From Cryptococcus deneoformans JEC21 (taxonomy: Eukaryota > Basidiomycota > Tremellomycetes > Tremellales > Cryptococcaceae), in assembly GCF_000091045.1 (NCBI RefSeq), contig NC_006694.1, positions 804,001 to 868,000 on the forward strand: a DNA stretch of 64,000 bases, written 5' to 3'. Below the pieces are notes generated by a model. It did not search any database, was not told the origin of the DNA, and was given only the letters and a program-made list of their open reading frames with translations. Shown in pieces: positions 45,571-60,047 of the stretch. A program made the translations under genes and the position numbers. Position 1 is the first letter of the stretch; each line of letters begins with the position of its first letter.

Positions 45571-48500
45571 TCCGACGAGGATGAATATTGGATGGGCAAC
45601 GCAGAGGAGAGACTGAGATAATAGCTATAATAGCTGAAGACATGGACTGGTTTGATGTCAGCTGGAAAGTTGAATGAGATGCACCACAGTACCCTGAATA
45701 GTTGCGATGAGCGATTAGTTCCCGCGTCAAGGTTCAGACCCACAAAGGCTATCCAGTATTTCTGATTCACAAATTGCAAACAAGATGCCTGGGAAACGTG
45801 GCAAGGTAAATGTGAACTTCCTTTGGTTTTTTGGCTTCTGAGGGCGCAAATTCAGCCTTCACTTGTCTGCCGTTGTGCCAGTTGGCCTTTTGCAAGTCAC
45901 TGTCGAATCCTTTTGAGCGCAATTATCAGCTTCAATTCTAGAAACAACACTGAAGTGGAATGATGATAGAAAAGTGAACGAGTGCTTCTGTCTGGTCCAC
46001 GTTCCACGACTCTTCAAAGAGCAGGCCAAGGTGGAACGGACTAGAAACCACTCACGCCAACACTCCAAACCGGTTCAACGACCGAAGTGAGCACACACAG
46101 CAGAAACGCAGGATCAAGAAGACAGATGGGGCCTTCATACAAATATCCCGGAAGAGAAGAGCAGCTCGCCACGTCGTGAATTCCTGACTAGACTTCGGTG
46201 AACACTAAAGGCTGGAATGCCTGTTTTTGTGCGCGACGTGGATATTCAGGGCTGAGCCTGTGATCTCCGCAATGATCATCAATAGCGTGCCCTGACAGAT
46301 GCAATCTTCGGTCCATCCGAAGAAACTCACTCTTGTTACTTGTTGATAGCAGTTAAATATACAGATGCAAATCTTTCGCCGGAATGTGAGGCGATCTCCC
46401 TTTTTTCTGGCTCTTTTTTCCTCGTAATTTTTAACTAATAAGCAGATGCCAGCCGATTGTCGGATTTGGATGAAATTTTATGATTGTATCTCCTGCGTAT
46501 GTTGATGTGTTTGTAATCCAATGTTGTTTCAGTGGACTCGCTATAAAGGTGTGTTGCGTTAGGAACCTATGTGAAGGATGAGCAAGGGAGAAAGGGACGG
46601 ACCGAATACTTTGGGATGTGGCGCTCAATCTCCCGATAGATATGTCTTCCACCGCAGTGTCAGACCCTTCTCCTTACGGCGCCTTGATGATATTCTTCTT
46701 TCGGATATCTTGGCTTCGACACTAACGTGACTAGCAACTGACACCAAATCTATCTTTCAGACGAGGATATTCGAATAGCGCTGGCCTTTTGCTTTATAAC
46801 AACTCTAGTGCCTAAGAGAGGCAGGAAGCACACAAATTCAAATACGACCAGTCCTGATGGACAGGCTGCAATATTTGTTGAAATTGGTTGATAAACAAAA
46901 ATTCTAAGCGTCGCGCCTTGTCTGCTCGTGCAGTACCTAAGTCGTAGAAGATGATCAAACAATTCTTCCAGATTCGGGTGGGGGAAACGGAAATGTGCTG
47001 CGTTTCGATTGGGACGCCTCTTCAAACCTAAAATGCGCTGAGACTGAAGGTGTGGTTTTGCTGTTCTGTCGGCCTGTTTACCAGAAGATGAATTTTGGGA
47101 GCGTAGCAGAAGTCAACGAGTGAGAAATTATCAGTTTCCGGTTCTTGAAGAGCAATCTGCTTCTAAGGCTGATGTGGGTTGATGATTCGTGGAAAGGGGG
47201 TTATCTGATGATGCTTGAAGTTTTATGATTAACTAATGAGAAACGAGGTGGGAGTTGACAAAGTTGAAGGCAGAAGGTGGAAACTGATGTTCTGCCAAAT
47301 GCCAGATGCCTTGACTGGGAAACCTTTTGTTAATAATAAAGGTATCCTCATTCAATGATGTCTTCCACCAGGAATTGAGGGTAATTTGGGAAGCAACCCC
47401 GGGAGAAGAATCCTTTCAGGTCCAACGGCCCCCCACTGAGATTTGAGACTATGACGGGGAAACGGATGTCCAGATCCGGTTTCGTGTGAAATTGATGGGA
47501 ATGCTTCTGTTTCGGATCACTGGCTGTGTGGTGGGTGCAGCTGTGGGAGACCGCTCGCTTGTCCAGCTAAATCCGTCAGTCTTGCTCTCAACCACCTACC
47601 TATCTTCAATCTATTGATAATAACACACAGTGCAAACTCACCTCTTTTGATCTTCGGAACTTTAGATATGCAGTCGCAATGTAATAATGGCCAAGATGGA
47701 TACACGCCGAGATAGTTGAGGTTGAGGAATTGGATGGGCAAATGAGAGATTTGTTAAGCCCAACTCCTGGAGGTATGTATTAATTTCTTTCTGGGATTTC
47801 AGACTAAGATTATGGGTTTATGGTTCGCACTTATCACCAGTCACAGCACAAGATGCAAGATATAGGATATATGATAATTAATAGGTAATAGGAACTCGAA
47901 GCCGTACCGATCCGAGTCTCTATTATTAATTGACCTTTATTTTTTTTATTACACGGATCGCAGCATTTCCACGTACATATAAATCTGTGAAGTATGATGA
48001 TGATAATTTATGGTTGTCTACCGCAAAACACACGCAGGAGGCTCAAGTCAGGACGGAGGCTAGTAAGCGGCAGAGACGAGACGCTCCGAAGACCCTACTG
48101 ACATGTAGGGTTCTGAGACTTGTTGGGAATCGTAGCGACAGATGGGACGTGTTGAAATATTAAGAGTGACGCTAGTTGTGCAACGGGCAGTCAATATAGG
48201 TTGCACACCTTTCATCGCAGTAGCAACCAGCAGTACATCTAAGAGCACTATGTAAACGAGGAGGGTACAGGCCGCTCTGATGAAGAGGGAGAAGAGGAAA
48301 TGAATTGGATAAAATAATCAATCCCCTAGGGTAAAAAAGAAGCTCGACGTCAAACGTCATGGGCCTTTGCTTTGCCGGTCGCCTTTTGTGCGCAGTTATT
48401 TTAACATCGAAGAGCGATCAGTGATGAATATGCTAATGGCGGATCGTGCCTGAGCGGATACCGAATGTGGTCGGCCTTCCCGGATTCTGGGTCTTTGACA

Positions 48501-48690
48501 AGCAACCCTGGACCCTGGCCTGGTAAAAGCGGTCAACGCCCCGTTCAACGGACGCGCAGCAGCTGCAGGCTGCCTTCCGTCTTTTTCTTCCGTTCAAAGT
48601 CCATATAATCGATCGACCACACCGCCCTATCCGCCACCAGCTTACATTCTGGCAAAATATGCACGCAGGTCGTCAAAAAGTAGTCGTAAA
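45571..48690. other. Long 5' flank of the HSF-type gene
   Basis: This 3.1-kb region has no conventional gene. A short spliced frame on the plus strand starts at 45785 (ATG, donor after 45805, acceptor at 45855) and would encode 42 residues ending at 45963. The join is in phase, but nothing supports it further. The rest is mixed AT-rich and unique sequence; it may be a large promoter or long 5' leader. Confidence 0.4.
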
Positions 48691-48985
48691 ATGGCAGAAA
48701 GCAAACCCGAGCAGCCCGGACAGGCTCAACCGGGCGAATTACCGCCAGAAGTCGCCAAGTTGTTGGGAATCGAAAAGTAGGATCATGGTTTTTATATGAA
48801 AGGAGGGCGCCGCAGAATATGGTATTAATCTTCTCGCTGCTGATTCATGTAGCTTGTCAAGTATAGAACACTGTAGTCCTCAAACAACAATCCGGCAGAT
48901 AGGTCCTAATTACAGCCAACGGCCGATATTGTCTCCCTTTACTTCCCTCAATAACTCAACGCATACTTGCCTCGTGGAAATCTAG
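48691..48985 (+). CDS. Candidate small spliced ORF
   Basis: An ATG in ideal context (GTAAAATGGC) opens a frame of Glu, Pro, Gln and Gly that ends with AKLLGIEK at a TAG (48778-48780), giving 29 residues. If GT at 48777 is a donor and the AG at 48851-48852 an acceptor, with a CTGAT-type branch sequence in between, the frame continues to a stop at 48983-48985, giving about 75 residues. A TATA-like hexamer lies at 48603-48608. There is no domain I know. It could be a small protein, a leader ORF or noise. Nothing else in the surrounding 7.4 kb is better. Confidence 0.3.
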
Positions 48986-51900
48986 TTCAACGTCCACTTC
49001 TACCTTCGTATCGTCTTGAATCTGCCACCGTACACCAGAATCCTTTACAAACAAATGATATCTTGTGTGCTGACACTATGCTGAATCCTCTATCTTCATT
49101 CCTGTGTCAAAGCTGTGTAATGTCTGCCTTCTGTGTCTTTTGGTGTCATTTTTTCTTCCTAATTTGCGCTTTTCTTTTCTTTTCCCCCTCCTGAGAACTA
49201 TTGTTTGCTCATTGCACTCCGGATAGACCTCCGATTGTTGACTATGGGTGTGCTAGTAGCATGGCATGCCACAGTGTTTATTTATGAATGAAGAATCTGT
49301 AATCAACGACCGCATATATAGCGGGGCCTCTTCCTCCTATTCACCACTACGGCTCTACTCCTTGTATCTTGTCATTTGAGTATAGAGTCATTGGGTTACT
49401 TCCGAAGACCCCTGATCGATTTCTATTGATGTAGTGTTATGCATTCTTGTGTACGGAAAAAAACTTCTGGCGAATCAAGCAAGAGAAGAATATCATGGCC
49501 GACTGTGCGGCTGTCATCAGCAGACAGCAATTCCCACGCAAGTAGCTCGCTATTGCTGTCACAATTACAAGCTATTATTGCTTACACTGTAGTGGCAGTA
49601 TATCTGATACAGAAGTAGCACCATCCCATGTCGCAACGTATAACAACAATAGACCGCCGTACGAAAGAGACTGACCCAACAACAACGACCACCGAATCTG
49701 GTGTACCAACCCATGCCATAAAGTAAGATGCAGTCTGCCAACAAGCGGGTATCATTATTATCGTGTGCGCCTATTTCTTGATCCCTGCGTCCCCAGAATA
49801 ACTATCCAAAAGTCCAGCACCAGGACAACAACAACAAGACTTGTAATGATGTGCAGCAAATCACAGCACGCAGTTTCTTGCGAATCAAATCCCAATAATG
49901 TGCACTCTGTGACTTGTTGATCCTTGAGGATTTACGGACGACGAGTATGCGCGCAAAGGTTACTACTGTTGCCTCTGCTCTTTACACCTCAAATGCACGG
50001 GCTACTGGTGGTATTCATTATGACTATCGCAGCAACTGAAGAAACCCACCAGTTCCCAAAGTCCACCTTCATACATCATTAAGAAATATTGTTCTTACAT
50101 ATAAATACACAGTATCATTGTCATGGAGAAGGAAAACAATGCCACTTATACCTTTTCAATGGAGTTTTTAAATTCTACTGGCAAATGCTAATAACTTGTG
50201 ATGTTGAATAGAGAAAAAAGTTATCGTTTGGTTGTGAGCCTCTTCGTTCTTCATCCATTCATCGATCATCGGGCTGTCGCTTCCCTGTAAGAATGTAGAA
50301 TCAAAGATCGATCGTCGTGCCGTATCTTCCGTCCGCAGTTTACAAGCTTGTTGATACAATGCGTGACACCCATTTTCCGTAGAAATGGATTTTTTTTTTC
50401 TCCAAAAAGACCGAAATTCTGTCCCTGAGATCATCTCCTCGAGAAGACGCCGAAAAAGAGTAAGAAGTTATGTATTTACGTAGTAAAACTTGCAAGCAGT
50501 AATCTTGTCACACTGTCGCTCTTACTGCTCACTGCCTGGGATGAGATGCTAAGGGCTTCAGCTGTTCAGCTGGTAGCACGCACAGCGTACGGCGCAATAT
50601 CGTAACCCCATATATATACCTCGTCGTACCTTCCAATCATCGCCGCTCTGACCTCTAAATTGTAAAAGAGATGATGAAGCCGACAAAGCGAGAAACAGTG
50701 TGATTAGTGTCAGAAAAAAATTAAGACAGAACTGGTCCATTTTCCGTCCTTAATAGTGGAGCAAAAGAAATGGGAGAAGAAGGATATGTGAGAAAGTTGG
50801 CCAGGCGATTCTTTTTATGTAGTAAGAAAGAAGTAGTACGAGTAGACTGACAGTTGCAAAGCGGGGAAGTCGTAAGACTCGTCCAGACCCCGCAAATAGT
50901 GACGGATGATGGATAAACTTCAGCGAGTGAGAACCGACTGGAAATTTGGCTGAAATCAACGTCGGTCGCGGGAGACCGAAGAGCGTTGAACGAAACGGAA
51001 AAACATATAAATAGGCTTATAGATACAGGAGGAATATCCACGTTTTACGGTTCATCCCGGACTACCAACTGAACATACAAAATAAATAAAAAATGATACC
51101 AAAAAAGCGAAAGAAGACCACCAGCAGCTGCAAGGGAGCGACGCCACTGAATTTGCGACTTTTTACAATTGACGACGACTGACGATTGGCGGTTGACGAG
51201 TTGGCTGCCATTCGTCGGCGTCGTGCTTCATGTGCCTTGGAGATCGGCAGTCGGTAAATTTTGGTGATTGCGGCGAAAAAAATCGCGGCCGCCGGCGCCA
51301 AATCAAGAAAACTTGCCAGTTGTTGCATATTAAAATTGGGCTCAACATCGGACCTTCGTGCCTTGTTGGAGACGGGGGCCAATGTCCGTCGACGGGCTTG
51401 TGTCGAGCCTAGTTGCGCTATTCGAACACATACCAATACAAAAAGCCAATTACGGGACCACCTATTCATCACGCGCCTGATTTTCATTTTTTCCCCTGAT
51501 CACATCCATCTATGGTTTCGACGGCTGCAGAAGGTAAGGGGCGCAAGAGGCACAAAAATTCTTAACAAATGTAGAAAATAACTGCTCACGCAGAATGTGC
51601 TGCTGCTGGTGCGTTTTAGAGTCTGCCATCTGGGGTCCAGTTATCAGCGATCAATCATGTTGGCTACTTTCCAGCCGTTCTTACATATTTGTTTTCTTAT
51701 GTACCATCCTTTCCTCCTCCTGCTTACTCATCTCTCTCGGAATAAAGATGCCGCTAACTCGTGACGGGGGCGGGGCTATCGGACCGGAGGGAAGTGAACG
51801 AACACTGACCAAGTGTTGCTTGGGGAAGAAGAGGAGGATGCTGACTAGGCGAAAAGAAGGAAGAGACAAGCTGAAGGATATTTGGATGGTTTTGCAAGAC

Positions 51901-53033
51901 TCGAGTCGGGGCGGTAAGTCGCGGCTGTCTGCTTGAGGTACAAATTACTTTGCTTATTATTATTACACCGGGGACAAGGTGAAATAAATGGAAGCCCGTT
52001 GCCCGGTTGTTGTAGACGCCAGAGAGTGCGACTCTTGGATAATATCGTGGCATTGCTGCTGTAGGTTCTTATGTTGTAAAAATGCGAGAAAGGCCTGATT
52101 TCAAGGAAGGGTAATTGATTATTTGCCCTTACAGATGCCTTATTACAAGCCGGGCAGCCAGCAGGTACTCGCCTGGCACGTGTGTGTTGTCAAAAGAGAG
52201 TTCAAGGCGATGAAATTAGTGACAAAAATGTTACGGGCTGAAGAATACGAAAGAGTTCAAATTTCATTGGTGGCAGCATTAAGACAGCAACTCAATAATT
52301 TCAACGTGTATAGACTTGCCTAAAAAGGAAGGCGAGGTTGTCTTTGCGATCGACCGGAGTCCGGCCTCTGCCATCACCAATTTTTCGAGTTGTAGCATGC
52401 GGAGTCTAGTAAGGAGACAAATAGGAGATCCGAAAACAAATGTCTGACGTCCGTCGATTATAGAGCCCTCAAAGTCTATAGCAATTAGCATGATGTGCCT
52501 ATTGTACAAGAAGCTTCGGCTTCACGCCAAAACGCTGTGATAACCTCAGGGAAGCTCTACTACCCCGAACAAGTGCTGTGAATATCTACTCTGATCTGTG
52601 ACTGTTGGCCGGTGGCATGTGCTCGGCGAAGTTGTACTGGTGACTGATGCACCATTCTACGGTTTGCGGACAGAACACAACCTACAGCTTAGGACGAAGA
52701 ACGGACAGCGGAGATTCAGTATACAGTACTTGAACACTCCTACAAACCCCACCTATAACCATTGACATGTAAAGTCGAAGCACGTAGCACGGATCACATT
52801 CTGGGTCTAATATAATGCCTTCTGGGCGAGTGCCTCTTCCCAAGTTGTACAAATTATGCTCTATATATACAATGTTACAAACATTTCTTTGTGAGGCTGC
52901 TTCGACATTAATCTCTTGATCGTTTGAACGCCCTATAGTTCTCCAACTCATCACTCCCTCCAGAAACATTTCTGGTGAGATTACTAAAATCAAATCATTA
53001 GTCAGCTGAAACTTTCGAATGCATTTGAAAGAT
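48986..53033. other. Gene-poor stretch
   Basis: This region has several frames below 120 codons (for example 50168-50434 minus and 51595-51936 plus), none with a domain or a convincing set of introns. It contains one degenerate copy of the foldback repeat (51339-51412), a GC-rich patch at 51280-51300, and stretches of CAA-type simple sequence near 49640-49690 and 49820-49840. It could contain noncoding transcripts. Confidence 0.4.
51339..51412. repeat. Degenerate copy of the dispersed foldback repeat
   Basis: The segment matches the intact copy at 61763-61843, with one perfect block GCCAATGTCCGTCGA and a second GGGCTTGTGTCGAGCCTA. The left arm is reduced to GGGCTCAACATCGG. The loop shares CTTCGTGCC. 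Confidence 0.75.
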
Positions 53034-54207
53034 CTAGAGGCGCACCCACTTCCTCCCTGAAAATGCTCCTCCTAGACTGCCAACATGTGCCAAAGTCTGG
53101 AGAATATTTTGTCCCGCTTTCCCACCAAATGTCGCGCCAGCACCGGTAGCAGACCCGACCTGCTCCTCATAGCCTCTACCATGGGCGCTCCATTGTTGGG
53201 CATCAAATTCAGCGCCAGGTTCAGTTCCTCGTTTTGCGCTCTTCTCGGCCTTGTCGTTGCGAAGCTCGTTGGCTACAGTCTCGTAGACTTCGTCTCGGTG
53301 GAGTCGATATCTTGCAAGTTTGGAAGCTTCATTGACAGCTTCTTGGCGGAGATGTGTTATTTCAGTGTCGAGCGCGCCGAGAAGGGTTTGAGCTGTTTGA
53401 CACCTTTGACAAATATTTATCAGCTGTGCTAATAAAGATAGAGTTTATCCAAAATTACCAGTTTTCAAGGCTCTTTTGAATAACGGCAAGGTCCTCCTCT
53501 CTCACATCTCTCCCGGCCACCCAGTCAATGTGAAATACCTTCTTATCATGGTGCAATTTACCATTCAGTAATCCGGCGTAGATTGTATCAATGACGATAT
53601 CTTCAACCTGTCGTAGTGTTTTGAGTTGAAGAGTTTGAGTGATATCTTGATACCGAAGAGACTTTGTGCAGGTTAGCCAAATGCCAAGGATGTTACATGT
53701 TATGTGTGCTTCAGAGACTTACGCGGTGTTGCGAGGCGAGAGAAATAAGGGTAAGCTGTCTCAGTTTGTTAATGTGAGCCTCCTTCAATAGGGGGAAAAT
53801 CGCTTTGTTCTCTACAGCAAGACAGTTAGCAACAGGTTTGGTTATACGTGCCTTGACCATTCACCCTCGTAATCTTGTAAAGTTCCATATGCGAATAGTT
53901 GCAATAGTTGAAAGTGCCCACCGAACGACGCATCAGAGCTCAACTACACCCGAATACGTCAGCAGGTCGATCAATCCAATTACGCCCAGTAAGAAACTCA
54001 CTTCTTGAATATTGGGCATCTCAAGTAGTTCAGAGAAAACATAGACACCAGGCTACAATGCCACCAATATCAGAAGAGGCCAGTCATGACCTGTACTAGC
54101 AAACTTACAGCTGCTGTAACATCCAAGATAATCTTAGCCGCTGCGGCGCCTTTTGTAGAGCGAGCCAGGATGAGGAATGGTTCTAAACTCGCTGCTTGGT
54201 CTGCCAT
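53034..54207 (-). CDS. CSN7: COP9 signalosome subunit 7 (Csn7), PCI-domain protein
   Basis: The COP9 signalosome removes Nedd8 from cullins. Six small exons are 54207-54109, 54052-54002, 53943-53865, 53811-53723, 53661-53459 and 53403-53034 (296 residues). Each is short, so no single frame stands out. The PCI-domain core reads HINKLRQLTLISLASQHR, then SLRYQDITQTLQLKTL RQVEDIVIDTIYAGLLNGKL, then HIDWVAGRDVREEDL. These match the Csn7 consensus (KLRQLT, VREL-ED-I-IYAG, VDxAxGRDI) closely. An N-terminal segment with EPFLILARSTKGAAAAKII precedes it, and a helical Lys/Glu/Ala tail follows. A GAR/Gly-rich C-terminus ends in GGAFSGRKWVRL. With the Ariadne ligase at the window start, both belong to the cullin-neddylation field, though this is not evidence of linkage. 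Confidence 0.9.
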
Positions 54208-54529
54208 ATTGTCGATATTATCTATATGGCTGGCCCTGAAGTACTGTGATTCTAATTTGACTTATTTATGCAATGGCTACACTTTATAAGCACTTCCGTC
54301 CGTTGACGCTCCGAATCTGCTCCGAATTCATTGACGACAGGCTCAAGCAGTGGGCCCGGGACGGACATGTCATACTCTCCGTGCCTCCACTTCCCTCCGC
54401 CACATTAATGGGAATTCGGAGATAACTCCTGAATCTCATTTCCACGTCCTTAATCCGCCCCTCCCTCTGAGGGATTCTATCATTCTTCCTCCCACATAAC
54501 TCCTCCACTTCGCTTGTCCACCACAAACA
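54208..54529. other. Divergent promoter between Csn7 and FAR1-like gene
   Basis: This 322-bp spacer separates divergent genes. It contains no repeat or gene-like frame. Confidence 0.5.
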
Positions 54530-56602
54530 ATGGACAACCATCAGCCGCTGCACCTCGCTGCAGCCGTGAACGACATACCTTTCATACATCCAGCACTTGA
54601 CGACCCACAGAGCTTCTTTGGATCACCAGAACTCGATCAAGGGCCTTCCGAGGATACTGGGCGCAATCCGGAAGAGCCTACGCAAGAGGAGATAGATGCT
54701 GTAATTGAACAATCGTTACTCAAGGCAGAAGCACAGAGCAAGTCAGAGGAAGAACACGCTGAGGCCGGAATTGGTGAAACACAAGATGTACAGAGCTCCG
54801 ACGGGTCCACTCCACAGCTTTCTAGCCATGGGTTTCACACTCAAGCCGCCGAGTTTATTGACCAAATTGATCAAGTGGCAGGGCCATCCTCGGTTGATCA
54901 TCTTGACGTAGGCGGACCCGGTATTTCTGAACAAGACCCCATACATAACCCGCCGGTCTGTCCGGCACCATTTATTCGTCCAGACAGGCACGATGGCGTT
55001 ACTCCGAGTCCCATCTACTATGTCTTCACCGACAGGACAACGTTTAATGCTTGGCTAGAAGGAGAGTCCAGCTGGTGTCATTTTGTCCAAAGAAGGTCCA
55101 CGACACCGGATAAGAGATCGGCAGAGAGATTACAGACCAGGATTGCGAAACATAACAAAAAGCTCGAAGGTAAGTCTAAATAAATTCTTTCCTGACCCAA
55201 GCTGACAATCGATAAGCAATGACTCCCGAGGAACGAGCTCTTGCCCTGCCTCTCAAAACTCGACGCCGTAATCGTGTATCGCCAGTAGCCGAAAAGGTAA
55301 CATATACCTGTCACCACGCTGGTCATTACTCTTCGCAACACTCTGTTGAGCTACCGAAGGAGAAGCTCCGTATGAATACCAAAAAGAGTGTTAAATGCGC
55401 TTGTCCGAGTAGGATCGTTCTAAGTGAGATGCAAACAGGAGAATGTAGGGTCTGTTACCACTGGAAGCATGAGGGTCATGGTAAGTGACTCAAGCTTGTG
55501 CCTTGAACCCATTCAGGAGCTGATCCAGTCCGATGCAGATCCATATAACGAAACCGACAAGGATGGTGGCAGAATGAACAAAGCCATTGATGAGTGGATG
55601 GTTTCCCAAATCGCAGCGGGCAGAACCCCGGATGAGATACGTCGTGCCCTTGATATCGATGAGGAGGAGAAGAAAGCTGTGGGTTATTTAATTTTACTTC
55701 ACCCTGTCTTTTTGAATTGCGCTCATCCATGTATCTAGTACCTTGACAAAGTCGCTGCCGATCCTTGCCAACTCGACCCTAATCTCCCCCCACCCATCGC
55801 TCTTGTCCGCGCAAGCAAATTCAAATACTCTGAAATCTACAATCGCTACCGTAAACTCAAAGGTCCCATCAAGGAAAGCCGTCCTCCCAAGAGCGACTCT
55901 TCCAGGTCAAGAGGCGAAAGTAGTAAAAAAGGCAAGCGAAAGCCATCCGAAGCAGAGGGCGAGGAAATCGATGGTGATCAAGATGGTAAGAAGAAGAGAA
56001 GAGGCAGACCAAGGAAGGCTACAGAAGGGCAAGAGGAGGGCATTGAAAATGCGGAGCAAATGCACGTACAGGAACAAGGATCTGTACAACGTCATCTGTC
56101 TGACACAGATATATTTATCGATCCTGAGCTACAACGCTCCATGGCTGATCCCTCCAACACTGCAGATACAAGCGTCCATCTTGTCGATTCTTCCACCGGT
56201 CACCAAATGGAGATGCTCCCAGATCACCGGGACCAGAGTATCCACACTGACTCGTTTCATCACCAGCCACACGGCCAGCCACCTCCTACATCCAACCCTG
56301 ACAACCCACTCCCGCCTCAAACACACTCTGAGCACGAACACGGCACATCCCATACTATGGATTTATCTGGTTTATCTGGTTTACCGGGTTCGGCGGAGGA
56401 GGGAGACGACCATGTCGATACCGACTTTGCGTCACTGGCTGCCACGCATGAGAGTCTCGCAAGAGCGTTGTTGACTTTACCAGGAGGCAGCGGATTGAGA
56501 GATGAAGAAATCGCGGGGATGAGTTTGGAGGAAGCGATGAGAAGGTTAGCGGGAGAAGTACAAAACGCACATGGGGATGGCGATCTGAATATGGCTTTGT
56601 AA
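54530..56602 (+). CDS. FAR1-like zinc-binding and AT-hook DNA-binding protein
   Basis: Exons are 54530-55169, 55217-55480, 55539-55678 and 55739-56602 (635 residues). The N-terminal 150 residues are acidic and disordered. A folded block carries TYTCHHAGHYSSQ, KKSVKCACPSRIVLSEM and CRVCYHWKHEGHDPY, a Cys/His arrangement like the FAR1/WRKY-GCM1 DNA-binding domain that is shared with MULE transposases. A helical segment with IDEWMVSQIAAGRTPDEIRRAL follows. A basic patch has an AT-hook (KKKRRGRPRKA). The C-terminus is Pro/His/Ser-rich and ends with an acidic amphipathic stretch (EEAMRRLAGEV) that could be an activation region. It looks like a transcription factor from a domesticated transposase domain; the target is unknown. 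Confidence 0.75.
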
Positions 56603-56738
56603 ACTATTTTGTACACTTGGCTTGATTTATGTGCCTTTTATTAATACCATGTATAACGTCCGTTCCGGTGTTGCAACCAAATATATACCGAGATTCATTA
56701 ACTCCTCTAAATCAAAACTGCTGTGTAGCATACCCTCT

Positions 56739-58783
<2,045 letters not shown>

Positions 58784-59081
58784 TATGAACGTTCTTCTGA
58801 GCGGTATTTGGGGTTTGAATTTAGGGGCGTAGGTGGTGGCCTGTCTGGTAGAGGTTGCAGTGCGGATTACGGCTCTGAGCATGCACAATCTGGAAGATAT
58901 AAGTTATCAAGAAATCCAACAACATTCACGACGCTCGAGTTAAAGATGCGCGAAATTATGCCTGACGTGGAAATTCCGCGAGAGGCCTGATACTACTTCT
59001 TGGAAAAGTCGGAGAACCTCGAAAGATGTTGACTATCTGGGATGGCTGTACACTGTTTCTCAGTTCATACATACAAACACA

Positions 59082-59174
59082 ATGCTCGGAAACCCACTCA
59101 AGACGCTCTTGAACAACACAGCAAGGTTTCTCAACCCCGCCTCAGCATCGTCTTCTCGCGCTATCTCAACCGCT

Positions 59175-59209
<35 letters not shown>

Positions 59210-59293
59210 GACAAAGACCGTTCGTCTTCGCGATTCTCCGGTCAGCTACATTAGCATACTGATCAATATATGTAGGATACACGTTACGGTAGA

Positions 59294-59328
<35 letters not shown>

Positions 59329-59510
59329 AGGTCATAAGGGTCAAAAAGCGAGGAATGGCAAGGGCGTGAGATTGGGTTTCGAGGGTGGTCAGACACCGTT
59401 GTACCGAAAGATCCCCAAGAGAGGATTTATCAACTTGTCCGTTTAATATATGTTCAAAAATCTATGGTGGTAGCTGATATATTGGTAGCACGTCCAAGAC
59501 CTACGCTCCC

Positions 59511-59545
<35 letters not shown>

Positions 59546-59807
59546 GTCCCGCATTTCGCCCGATGAGCCTATAACAATCGGTACCATTGTCCGATCTAAC
59601 GCTGTGCATGGTCTCTCCAACCTGTCCGGCATCAAACTCCTTGGCGATGCCGATCCTACCCTTCCTCTCCCCCCCTTAAAGCTCGAACTGTCAAGATACT
59701 CCAAGAGCGCAGCTCAAACCATCATCAACGCTGGCGGTGAAGTGAAGGCTGTTTACCACAACAACCTGAGTCTAAGGAAAGAATGGTACCCTGAGAAGTT
59801 TATGGAC

Positions 59808-59839
<32 letters not shown>

Positions 59840-59933
59840 AAATGATATCTGTAAGCTTTTCTTCTTGTCACGTTTCCATTTCTCGCTCGCTGACGCTTTA
59901 CGTGTACAAGTGTATTACACTAACCCCGCTAAG

Positions 59934-59983
<50 letters not shown>

Positions 59984-60014
59984 CCAAGAATGGAGCGAAG
60001 TAAAGTCTGCGTAA
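59082..60014 (+). CDS. MRPL10: Mitochondrial large ribosomal subunit protein uL15m
   Basis: uL15m (yeast Mrpl10) is a component of the mitochondrial 54S subunit. Exons are 59082-59240, 59276-59436, 59489-59850 and 59911-60014 (261 residues). A basic, hydroxylated N-terminus ([20 protein letters not shown]) is a presequence. The rRNA-binding signature is [20 protein letters not shown], followed by [28 protein letters not shown] and, later, [19 protein letters not shown]. The first intron is only 35 nt. Its stop lies 33 bp from the stop of Ist3 on the other strand, so the two mRNAs almost certainly overlap. Confidence 0.93.
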
Positions 60015-60047
60015 ACATTTGTAGTGTAGACAATTTTGCATGTATGC

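Noticed and set aside
50168..50434. Minus-strand frame of 88 codons
   Set aside because: It is open but unrelated to anything I know, without introns or a convincing promoter; the length is within chance.
51595..51936. Plus-strand frame of 113 codons with a possible donor at its end
   Set aside because: There is no domain, no convincing downstream exon and no conserved-looking composition.
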